Below are positions 36,501 to 46,312 of a DNA stretch of 64,000 nucleotides, piece by piece (position 1 is the first letter of the stretch; each line of letters starts with the position of its first letter). Origin of the DNA: Massariosphaeria phaeospora (lineage: Eukaryota > Ascomycota > Dothideomycetes > Pleosporales); contig JAADJZ010000019.1 in assembly GCA_011032825.1 (NCBI GenBank), positions 248,001 through 312,000 of the forward strand, in the 5' to 3' direction. Made by a program: the position numbers and the translations under genes. The notes beneath the pieces are model-generated. The model was not told where the DNA came from and made no database searches. It saw only the letters and a program-made list of their open reading frames with translations.

Positions 36501-38940
36501 TTTTGTGTCACAAGTTCTCCGCACCTGCTTTCTAAATGAAAACACATCCACAGAGCTTGAGTTTGTCGTCAGAGACGGATATCTTGCCATCGGCCGCTTA
36601 GCCGAAGAAGTAGAGCTCGACACGGAACGGCTATCGCGAGTGCGACCAAAGATTACATCTCAAGCATGGAACGCAGGCCCGCCGCTCGCTCTCGATGTAG
36701 GCACACTCGGTATGTTAGACACGCTGCAATTTGTTGAAGACGACGCCTGCGACCTGAGTCCTAACGAAGTCGAGATTGAAGCCGCCGTTTGGCCAATCAG
36801 CTTTCGTGATGTTTTTATTGCGCTTGGACGCTTGGGCAAAGAAGGCATGGGATTTGAGTGTGCAGGCACGGTCTCGCGTGTCGGCTCAGCCTGTACCACC
36901 AAATTTCGTCCTGGTGAGCGGGTTCTGATGATAGTTCCGGGATGCATGCGCAGCCATCCTCGGTCACCCGCTGATGCCGTTTTCAAGCTTTCGGACAGCA
37001 TGTCTTTCGAGGATGCTGTGGCGGGTATGAATCCTGGTATGACAGCCTGGTATGCCTTGGTTCACGTAGCTCGTCTACAGCGTGGAGAAAAGGTTCTCAT
37101 TCACGCGGCCGCCGGAAGTACAGGGCAGATGGCCGTCAAAATTGCCAAGATGCTTGGTGCTGAGATTTTCGTCACTGTCGGGTCCGAAGAGAAGAGACAG
37201 CTGGTCATGGATCCAGATGGTCTCGACATTCCAGAGTCTCACGTCTTTTATAGCCGCAACACGTCATTTGCCCAAGGAATTATGCGGGCTACTGATGATT
37301 ACGGTGTGGATGTGGTACTCAATTCACTCTCCGGACGTGGGCTGCGGGCAACCTGGGAGTGCATTGCTCCATACGGTCGATTTGTCGACATTGGAAAATC
37401 CGACATCATGGCCAATTCGTCGCTTCCGATGGGGGGCTTCGCGAGGAACGTCAGCTTTGCATCAGCTGATCTGTCTTACATTGTAGTCACAAACAGTGAA
37501 CTGACGCGCCAGTTGGTCGAGAAGGTCCTGAGCCTGGCCGATACCAAGGTCGGCGGACCTGCACCTCTGCACATATTTCCCGTCTCTGCCGTTGAGAAAG
37601 CGTTCCGATACATGCAAAGTGGGAAAAATACTGGGCGGATTCTGGTCACGCTGAGTCCCGGGGATGTAGTTTTGGTAAGCTCCTAGTGTCTCGCCTCAAG
37701 AGTGTGAGCGGTAACTAACATGGAGCAGAAAAATCTTACCCATAAGAGCACTTGGCATTTTGATGCTAATGCGTCGTATCTCATTGCCGGCGGACTAGGT
37801 GGTGTAGGGCGCGCAATTATTCGCTGGATGGCGGAACGCGGCGCAAAGAACATTATTATTCCATCACGGTCCGGACCGTCCTCGCAAGCTGCATCCGACC
37901 TCGTTTCAGAACTCACGAGCAAAGGTCTCAAGCTAGTAGTCCCACGATGTGACGTATCATGTGCCGCGGAGCTCGAAGCCCTGCTTCAAGCTTGCAAGGG
38001 CATGCCACCGATCAAAGGATGTATGAATTTGGCTATGGTGCTTCAGGTTTGTCATACTGATCAGTGTACTCCATAAATACTGAAAATCACAAAGGACGCG
38101 GTTTTCGACAACATGACGCACGCCCAATGGACACAAACCATCCAATCCAAAGTTCAATCGAGCTGGAATATGCATCGGCTTCTGCCCAAACAGATGGATT
38201 TCTTTATCCTTGTATCGTCACTCTCCGGTATCTATGGCTTACCCTCGCAATCCAACTACGCAGCAGGGAACACTTTCCTCGACGCTCTTGCGCGCACGCG
38301 CGCCACCGCAGGCGGGTTTGGCACATCGGTCTCCCTCGACCTCGGGTGGATGCAGGACGTTGGCATCGTTGCCGAACGCGCAGACTACCGACGCCTGCGC
38401 GAGAACGTGCGTGACATGATCCCTATCCGAACCGAGGACCTTCTGGCTGTACTCGAGCACTACTGCGACCCGTCTTTGCCTGCGCCGGGGCCAGAGCAGA
38501 GCCAGCTACTCATCGGCGTCAAGACGCCGGACGACTCGCGTGTGTGCGGCGAGGTGCCTTTGCCATATATCAGACGGCCGCTCTTTGCGCCTTTCGACGT
38601 TATACGCCCACATGCGGCGACGCTTGCGGGACGGGCAGGCGGGGGAGGCGTTGCCCCCGAAGACGCTGCACAGCTCTTCGCGCAGGCGAGTGGCGCAACG
38701 GAGCGGACCGAAGTGGTGGTAGATGTGCTGAAGAAGAAGCTGTCGCATGCCCTGGGGATCCAGGTAGAGGACATCGACGCCCGCAGGAACCTATCCGATT
38801 ATGGGGTCGACTCGCTGATGGGGGTCGAGCTGCGCAATCTCATGTGGCAAGATTTCAATGTCTCGGTCGCTGTTTTCGAGATCATGGGTGGTGGGGATAT
38901 TCGCAGTCTGGCTCAGCTTGTGGCTAAGAAGGCGGAGTGA
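30581..38940 (+). CDS. Highly reducing polyketide synthase, KS-AT-DH-CMeT-ER-KR-ACP
   Basis: Iterative type I PKS, 2571 residues from ten exons: 30581-30793, 30869-31013, 31069-31337, 31403-31745, 31820-31910, 31962-32761, 32837-33948, 34096-37674, 37729-38046 and 38095-38940. KS (about 17-440): DTACSSG with Cys 188, [27 protein letters not shown] with Ser about 664. [15 protein letters not shown] with His about 990 and [10 protein letters not shown]; the usual Gly of HxxxGxxxxP is Asp here. C-methyltransferase: LEVGAGTGS near 1456. [14 protein letters not shown] and HAAAGSTGQ (about 1855-2180). [16 protein letters not shown] and a YAAGN catalytic Tyr about 2345. [11 protein letters not shown] with Ser about 2530. 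It ends right after the ACP, with no TE, R or condensation domain. All domains look intact, so a reduced, methyl-branched chain is predicted. Confidence 0.95.
31911..31961 (+). other. GC-AG intron in the PKS gene
   Basis: 51-bp intron with the donor GCAAGT and a TTTCCAG acceptor, located in the KS coding region. It produces the conserved junction [15 protein letters not shown]. The only in-frame GT alternative (31926) would leave a 36-bp intron and insert five residues in the most conserved part of the KS. Confidence 0.8.
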
Positions 38941-39503
38941 ACAGTAAGGAAAACGGGACTAATTGTAGGCTGGGCGCACAGCTGTTATGATGGCTCAGAG
39001 GTATTATGTCGTGTTTAACTGAGATCGATTGCGTTGTTTGAGCTTTTGCTGTCACAGTTCTGCTATAGGGACAAGATAACAAACATCATATAACCAGAAT
39101 CCAAAGCAGATGATCTCTACCCTCTCTCTACTTCTCTCTAGCTCTGCTCAGCCGCCTCGCGTGCACAGATCCCATGCCGCCATTCCTTGCGAACCGAATC
39201 AATCCTTCCAAGACAGCTCAGCGCTGAAGCAACTCCGTAACTGGAGAGCGCACGTAGTAGAGTGACCTTGAGTCTTTTCGCCATACTCACTCGTGGAGAT
39301 CGGCTGTCGTCCAGATTGCGATCGTTCCGCCAGCTTCGGGCTAACGCTTTGGGCTGTGTGGCTAATATAATAAACCAGCGTTCGTAAAGGCGCTATTGAT
39401 CGTTCTATATAGCCGCTACCTGGGTTGGTAGCATGCGGCGGGGTTGGGTCCTAGTAGCAATGATTCTATCATGTTGTATGTTATTATACGCGCGGTCCTG
39501 TGT
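38941..39503. other. Convergent spacer, PKS / chitinase
   Basis: 563 bp. No gene seen. It marks the right edge of the co-located biosynthetic genes. Confidence 0.5.
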
Positions 39504-40853
39504 TCACAACTCGTCTCTCCCGACAAAAGAGTCCGCTCGCATGCTCTGAATTTCTTCCGTCGACGCTTTCAAATGCTTCCACTCCGGCGCGTCCTCGCCC
39601 AAGCCCCATGCAAACACACCTCCCAGTCCTCTTTTCTGGATAACTGCTGGGAATTTCTTCTTGATTGCTTCGGGAGTGTCCCAAGACCACCAGATCTGCT
39701 CTTGCGCATCCCAGTAATAGTGACCGCCGTCCTTATCGTCATACACGCCGTTTTGTAGAGCTTTGCGGAACGAGGTGGAGAGCTCTAGTGGCACTTCATC
39801 GTGCCAGGAAAATGCACCAGCTTTGCCCAGATCTGCGCCCGTGTGTGGTTCCTCCATGAGCTCTGTCCGACAACCGACAGAATGCGTAGCGCAGTCAGAG
39901 TCGGCGGCAGTCTTGAACCATTTGACGTAAAACGCGAGTCCCAAATTCGCTTTCGCAGGTGGAAGGCCTCGGTCCAGGTATGCATCGATAGCTTCGAGAG
40001 AGAGTTTCATCCCCGTGTGGTGTTTTGTAACGTTGTCGCGCCGGTTCATCAAGTCGTAGGTCATGATGTTGAGGAAGTCGACGTGCTTGTTGATGTCAGG
40101 GAGGGTCTTGGGCGTGAAAGCTAGCATGTCGCGGGGCAGGCCGGGCACTGCTGCTGATATGAGCTTCAAGGGGCCTATCGCAGCACGGATCTCAGCGAGA
40201 AGATGCGGATATGCTTCAATTTCCCAGGCTTTTTCCGAGTTGGGATGCGTTTTGTAGTCTTCGCCGTTTCCACTGAGAAGTCAAATGATCAGTAGGTGAT
40301 CCAATAGTTTCTTAACCTACAATCGTCTAAACTTACCCAGGATACTCCCAATCAATATCGACGCCTGTTTAGGTTAGTTTTCTATTGATCGTGTCAGACA
40401 GGATCCATGGCCCACCATCAGCCCCAGTCTCATCGATCATGGTTTTTACATGCCTCGCGAATAACTTCCGGCTCTCATTAGATCTAGCTGCCATGGCGAA
40501 GCCCTTTGTGTCACCCCAACCACCAATTGCGACCATGATTGCCGTCCCGTCTGCAAACTTCGGCCGCACATCAGCAACGGAAGTAAAGAGTGGCCAGGAA
40601 GACTGTTGTGGCTGGTCAAACGTCTCCGAGCGCATGAAGGCCAGTATAACGTGTGTGACCTCAGCGACAAGCGAAGGCTCGGGTACAATGTTGTGTTGCC
40701 TACAAGTAGTGAGGATGAAGGACTAACTATACGGAGGTCTGGCGCATACCCTGTCAGATACACGATGTGTTTGATTGGCTTTGAGACCTCTGATAGCACT
40801 GACAAAGTGAACACAAGTATCAGAACAATATATAGAAGGCCATGATGTGGCAT
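39504..40853 (-). CDS. GH18 chitinase-like glycoside hydrolase, secreted
   Basis: Minus-strand exons 40853-40750, 40699-40416, 40364-40337 (28 bp) and 40272-39504, 394 residues. The N-terminus has a hydrophobic signal or anchor (GLLYIVLILVFTLSVLS). The TIM-barrel motifs are present: HVILAFMRS, MVAIGGWGD, the catalytic DxxDxDxE as D-GVDIDWE (Asp 129, 132, 134 and Glu 136), NIMTYDLMN, and GGVFAWGLGED in the last strand. The 28-bp exon encodes exactly the GVDIDWEYPG active-site strand, so mis-splicing would remove catalysis. Expected action: hydrolysis of beta-1,4-GlcNAc polymers in wall remodelling or nutrition. The catalytic set looks complete. No chitin-binding module is attached. Confidence 0.9.
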
Positions 40854-41343
40854 GGTTATTCTGAACTGTCTGTAGCTTGTGTCCATGTGTGCTGACCAGA
40901 GACCAAAGATTGAAAAAGGCGTAAACGACGATAGAACAAAGGTTCTATCGCTGATATCACGTGTTGGACTCCGTTCCAAGATTTCCGTTCCGTGGAACTG
41001 CAAAGGCAATAAGCTTGTAGTGTACAAGTTGTAATTACCAGCCTGAAGGGTCTACCGTTGTCTCTAAGAAACCTTGCTGTAACTCCCACGACGTCAAGTC
41101 ATATATGCTCCGGAAACAAGTAGTGTCATCATCTCTCGGCGTAAATAGCGGCCTCTAAAGGCTGAGGGGTGCCCGCGTTGATGATGCGTCGTTTATGTCA
41201 AGTTCGAGCCCTCTCAGAGGTTAACACGGCCGCGGCCAAACATTCCGCCGACTGCGCCAAGACTGGTTATGCCTCGGCACACGATCGCGCTGTGAGGGAG
41301 ATCGAGGCGCCATGCCTCGCGTCTCCCGACATGCTCCTCCTCC
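40854..41343. other. Divergent spacer, chitinase / Htd2-like gene
   Basis: 490 bp, promoters for both neighbours expected. No gene seen. Confidence 0.45.
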
Positions 41344-43496
41344 ATGACCCTCTCCACCCCGTGTGTCCTCTGTACCGCGAGAATACCGGCCCGCCGCGCT
41401 CAATGGCAACGGGCTCAATGGCACCGGCTTCTGCTTCGGCGCCATGTCTCTACCGACGGAGATGGCCCACCCTGGTTCCGCACCCTGCGCGAAGAGATGT
41501 TGCAACGCAAAGTGTCCATTCGCTCTGATATCATGTCGCAGCCTGCGCACGAGAAACTGAGGAACACTCTGGCACCCTTTCTGCCTGCCCCCGGGCATCC
41601 GCCCATCGGTGTTCCATGCTACAACTATGCCTCGACCGGCCACCACCTCATATACTGTAACGCGGCCCTGCGCTCGGACAAGCTCCTCGCCGATGGCACA
41701 GATGCGCTGCAGAGTCCAGGCGGCAATTTTATACGGCGAATGTGGGCCGGAGGGTCTCTCGCACTGAACCCGGCCGTGTACCTCCAGCACAACGTCGACA
41801 TGAAGAAGGTCACGAGCATGCAATGCGATGAGCGTATCAAGGACGTCCAGCTGCGGGGCCGAGGCGATAATGCAAAGGTTTTTGTGACCATCGAGCGCAG
41901 TTTCAAGCCTTCGACTGGGAACTGGGATTCGCACCCCACTAAAGACCTGCCGCCTGTCTTACGGGGGCTCATGCTGATCGAGGAGCGGACTCTGGTCTTT
42001 CTCAAAGAACGAAGCCGGGCGGAGCGGGAAGCTATCCAAGCGGGGCAACTGACAGCTGTCAAGTACTTGGATCGTGGGTACACGTATTTCCGGCCATGTA
42101 AGCTGCCAGCTAACAGCACGCAGGACCAGGGCGTCCCAAATTCTCACACACCCTCACGCCGACGCAGTCTCTGCTGTTCCGCTATTCAGCTCTCACGTTC
42201 AATGCCCATTCTATTCATCTGGACCGCGAGTACTGCCGCAACGTAGAGGGCCACCGGCATCTGCTGGTCCACGGGCCGTTGTCGCTGACACTGATGCTGA
42301 AACTATTAGACAACCATCTTGGAACGCGACCTGGGCCTGCGCAGACTGTGCGAACCGTCAGCTACCGGAATCTCGCCCCACTCTATTGCGGCGAGGAGAT
42401 GCGACTATGCGGACGCGAAAAGCTAGACACGAGGACAGACGGCACCTGCGTATTCGACGTATGGATCGAGGGGCCGACAGGCGGTATGGCGGTCAAGGCC
42501 ACAGTTGTGACGTCAAAAGTGTCCGTCTCTGAGGGGGAGGTCCACGAACCCGATGAACATGACTTTTGGAGTAACATCAAGGAAGAATCGGGGAAACCGG
42601 ACGGGGCTCCTCAACATGCTTCCAACGAGCAGCGGATACTCGAACGCCCCGGGCTACTGTCAAACCCTTTGCAAGCGCGAGCCAGCAACGTCTCCCAACG
42701 CTCTCAAGCTCGCGGCTTCAGCACCGCGAGACCCACTCAGGCTTTCCAACTCTCCCCCTTCTCCTTGCCAGATATCAGTACCGACCCCCAACTGTCCCGC
42801 CGCGCCCGCCGCGCCATCCGCTACCGCGCCCTGCTCGCCACCCACCGCCTCCCCCGCACACACGTCCCCCACATATCCTTCCACCGCGAAACCTTCACCA
42901 AGATCCGCCACGTGCGCGCCCCTCCCTCGCCGATGTCGCTCTCGCTCTCCCCGCTCTCCAAGATCCTCTCCGAACTCATACATCGCCGCGCCCACGGGCT
43001 CGACCCCCCCTCCGCATCGCCCGCACCCGAGCCGCTCGTGCGCCCCTACGCGGCCACGCCCTACGACGCACGGCGCCACACCGCCGAGGACCCCACGGCC
43101 CCCGTGCGCGTGCGCCGCCTGGTGCAGCAGATACCCGTCGTGCGGCCCGTCGGCGAGGCGCTCGAGACGCAGCGGCAGAACCACATTGCGGAGCTGTGGC
43201 AGCAGTCGGTGCGGCAGGCCGAGCGGGGCGACACGCCGGAGCGGAAGAGAGAGCAGCGACGGGTCGGGATTGCCAAGGGCAGGGGCAAGGGCAGGGCGAA
43301 GGGTCCGGACGGCTTCTCGGAATTGCGGTTGCGGGAGGATGGGAAGCGCGTGCATGGGGGGAAGAGGATCAGCGATGGTGGGAGCGTGGGGAGGGGAGGG
43401 GGTTGGTGGTCGAAGTTGGTGGCTGCGGTGGAAGAACGAAAGGAGGGATTGTTACGGAAGGGAAAGGGAAAGGGAAAGAAAAGGATGAAAAGATGA
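41344..43496 (+). CDS. Mitochondrial 3-hydroxyacyl-thioester dehydratase (Htd2-like) with long basic C-terminal extension
   Basis: Exons 41344-42073 and 42124-43496, 700 residues. The N-terminus is Arg-rich and lacks acids for about 35 residues, a likely mitochondrial presequence. Residues about 50-400 follow the Htd2/hotdog dehydratase family of mitochondrial fatty acid synthesis: PGHHLIYCN-like YASTGHHLIYCN, PGGNFIRRMWAGGSL, LMLIEERTLVF, then after the intron KFSHTLTPTQSLLFRYSALTFNAHSIHLD, EGHRHLLVHGPL and GEEMRLCGR. The 50-bp intron (GTGGGT donor, branch GCTAAC) was chosen because the stronger-looking GTAAGC at 42098 would create a stop. The last 260-300 residues are a very basic, Arg/Pro-rich, GC-rich extension not found in ordinary Htd2; it may be a fusion, an unspliced second gene or disorder. 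Confidence 0.75.
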
Positions 43497-43958
43497 GAGG
43501 ACGGCTTGTACGCTTTGCTTTGGACGAGTATAGCATAGCATAGCCTAGCTTAGCAAGCATAACATGGCATTGGGCATGGCGGTTTGATGCTTTTGTATAT
43601 GTGTAGTAGTATATATAATCTACCTGTCGAACGCCTTCTCAGTGTCGTTGTCACGGCGTACCATGTGACATATCGCTTTGTTTCGTACCGTACGTAAACC
43701 AAGAAAGGGCGTGCTGTGGGTTTCGTCAGGTTTCTTTAGGTTTGGTTGTATGCTAACTGCACATCAGGGTAGGAGGGGTGGTGTGTTCGGGCAAGGCCGT
43801 GTAGTGTAGTGTAGTGTAGATGCTCTCTCGCTCGCTCTCTCTCTCACACACACTCAATCTCTCTCACCCTCTATATATATATATCTCTCTCCCCCTCTAT
43901 CTCTCTCTCTCTCACACACACACTCAATCTCTCTCCCCCTCTCATACCAGACTCCCTC
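43497..43958. other. Convergent spacer with microsatellites
   Basis: Between the Htd2-like gene and the prephenate dehydratase gene. It contains short CATAG/CTTAG repeats near 43535 and the CT/CA microsatellite listed separately. Confidence 0.5.
43798..43945. repeat. Compound microsatellite: (GTGTA)n then CT/CA/TA runs
   Basis: GTGTA repeats at about 43798-43820, then two near-copies of a block made of (CT)n, (CA)n, ACTCAATCTCTCTC, with a (TA)6 run between. The two copies, about 70 bp each, suggest a local tandem duplication of the compound repeat. Confidence 0.85.
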
Positions 43959-45387
43959 CTATCGTATCGGAGCCGAACCCGTCATGTTACCTCCCCGCCA
44001 ACTCCCCAACCACATGCATCCCCTACACACACCGCGCAGCTCGGCCAGCGCAGCGCTCACCGCGGCTGGCTCTGCGCTTCTCCTGCCACCGCGCTTTTTC
44101 TCGTCCTCCTCTTCTTGCTCTTCCTCTTCCTCTATCTTCTTCTCCTCTTCCTCTATCTTTTTCTCCTCATCCTCTATATTCTTCTCCTCTTTCTCTATCA
44201 TCTTCTCCTCCTCCTTCCCAACCTTCTTGCCCCTGCTCATTCCCGTGCACTCGACGAAAAACACATAGTTCCAGTTCTCCACGCCGCTTGGCCGCGTGTT
44301 GATGCTCGAGAGATTGAGGCCGTGGCGCGCGAAGACGGCGAGGGCGTGGGCTAACGCGCCGGGATTGTCGGCGTTGTGGTCGTGGTCGTGGTCCTGAGCG
44401 AGGGTGAATGAGATCAGGGATTTGAGGTGGGCGGGTTCTTTTGGCTGGTTCTTCTGCTCGGTGGCCATATCCACAGTTCCATGTCCTCCCCCGTCCGCTT
44501 GCGTGGCTGAATCGGCATCGCTATCTGCATCGCGCTTCCGCAGCACGAGAAAGCGCGTACAGTTGTCCTGCCGGTCTTGAATGCCCCTTGCCAAGACATC
44601 GAGGTTGAACAGCGCGGCCGCCGCCGCATTACTCACCGCCGCGCTGGCGCCGCTCGCATCCTGCGCGACGAGTTGCGCGGCGCGCGACGTGGAGCTTACG
44701 TCGATGCGTTCCGTGTCGGGGAAGCGCGCGGCGAGGAACGCGGTGCACTGGCCCCAGGCCTGCGGGTGCGAGTAGAGAGTGCGGATACCACTTATATCCG
44801 GAGCCGCATCGCTGCTCTTCGCGCTCCCGTTAACGGCAAGCTTGCGTTGTTGCGCATGGCCGAGCAAGCAGTGGCTCACGCGCACGTACGCCTCGCCGCA
44901 CACGAGGATATCTGGGCATGTGTTGGGTATGTCGGCGAACAGGTCTAGGGTCGCGACGACGGAGCCATTCGAGCTGTTTTCAAAGGGCACGACGCCGCGG
45001 AGCGCAGCGCCGGATTGCACGGCGGAAAAGACGGCGGCGATGGTGAGGAACGGGGTGAGGGTGTAGTGCGAGGATGGGGGGAAGGCGGAGAGCGTGGCCT
45101 GGTTGGGTGGGAGACATCTGGTCAGCCTGTCTCTTTGGAAATAATAGTGGGAAAGAAACGGCAAAAGAGGAGGGAATGATTGTAGAGAAGAGAAGAGTGA
45201 GAACAGGCGGCGTAGATGTGACGTGTTTCCGTCTCATACACTTCCAGGCCAGGCATGCTAGGAAGAAACTTCCACGCCCGATCAAACTTAAAAGTACGCT
45301 GCGACGGTGACTTACCTGATGTGTATAACTCGCCTCGGGACCGAGAAACGCCACGACCGCCTTTCCATCGCCTTCTTTTTCAATCAT
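43959..45387 (-). CDS. PHA2: Prephenate dehydratase (phenylalanine biosynthesis)
   Basis: Minus-strand exons 45387-45316 and 45098-43959, 403 residues, with a 217-bp intron, long for this window. The enzyme converts prephenate to phenylpyruvate in the cytosol. The catalytic PDT domain shows VAFLGPEASYTHQ (exon 1), GVVPFENSSNGSVVATLD, and NCTRFLVL, the TRF motif of the active site. A C-terminal ACT domain follows (SFTLAQDHDH, GALAHALAVFARHGLNLSSINTRPS, NYVFFVECTG), which in the family senses phenylalanine. Between the ACT strand ending ECTG and its closing helix (AEPAAVSAALAELRGVC...LGSW) there is a Glu/Lys-rich insertion of about 50 residues encoded by trinucleotide-like repeats; ordinary homologues have a short loop there. 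Confidence 0.92.
44100..44235 (-). repeat. Imperfect GAG/AAG purine repeat inside the prephenate dehydratase gene
   Basis: The plus strand is a long TCT/TCC pyrimidine tract. On the coding strand it encodes repeated Glu/Lys blocks with period about six codons, such as EEKKIEEEE. In frame throughout. Confidence 0.85.
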
Positions 45388-46312
45388 ATTATTCTGTACG
45401 TGTGCCGAAACAAATCAGGCTCCGCTTGAGCTGCTACGCGCAAACTTTCTCTGTAAGGGTTCCGAGATCTGGAGTCGATGGAGCGAGTGACGTCGAAGGG
45501 ACACGAAACTTCAGATTCGGAATCGGAATCGGAACAGGTCCGAGAGAGCCTAGAGAGCGGTATCGGCCGCCATTTCAACAACGTAGTGGGGGAGAAACGA
45601 TCAGGATTCATCTTGGTGCTACCAGTATGATGGATAATATCGGAAGAGGACTAGAGTTCGAATAATTTGGATAAGGGAGGCGTAGGAGGTAACGTCATTT
45701 ACGTACTCGGCTATTCCTGCCGCCCCGCATTCTTAACCCGTGGACATTCCGTCCGCCTTCAGTAAATGCATGCATACATACACGGATTCGGGCTTAAAAG
45801 TCGTTAAATTCAGCTGAAGTTAAGCGAGAGACTAGCTGTACGACTGCTAAGACACAGCATCATTCTGGACTACCTCCTCCTCCTTCCCGACTTGCTACAT
45901 GTAGTATTTGCAAAAGCGGATGATTGACAGTAACCATTCTCGCATCCCCCCACATACCAACCGGAGCCGTACCTGGGAGTATTCACACGATTGATTGACT
46001 AGCTTTTCATGGCAGTAATCCGCTGCCTCTCCGTTGAAGTGAGAGTGGGTTGGGGATAAGATTGGGGATTCCATCGCCTAGCCACTGTATTAGCCTTAGT
46101 CCTCACAAAGACGGAAAGGAGACGCCCACCTTACAAACACTCCATCCGCACTCCCGTTCCATCTACAACCTGGAAAGGCGAAGCGTCATCGCATCGACTC
46201 CTCCGTTCTTCATAGCGGACGCGTCATTTTGACCTGCGCGGGCAGCGGACGTCCCTTCACTCGACGCGTGGAGTGGGGCCTCTGCCTCGCGGTCAGCGAG
46301 GGCGCTTAATCG
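45388..46312. other. Spacer, 925 bp
   Basis: Upstream of the prephenate dehydratase and downstream of the eRF1 gene. I see no gene; short open frames only. Confidence 0.45.

Noticed and set aside
42098..42123. GTAAGC donor in the Htd2-like gene
   Set aside because: Joining it to the required acceptor creates a stop codon and the intron would be only 26 bp.
39504..43496. Chitinase and Htd2-like gene as members of the PKS cluster
   Set aside because: Both have ordinary primary roles (wall remodelling and mitochondrial fatty acid synthesis). Nearness alone is not enough evidence.
43798..43945. Possible CRISPR-like or telomere-like array
   Set aside because: The repeats are simple dinucleotide and pentanucleotide runs without unique spacers, in a eukaryotic genome.
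43984..44354. Plus-strand frames rich in Ser, Phe and Leu
   Set aside because: They are the antisense of the Glu/Lys repeat in the prephenate dehydratase gene.
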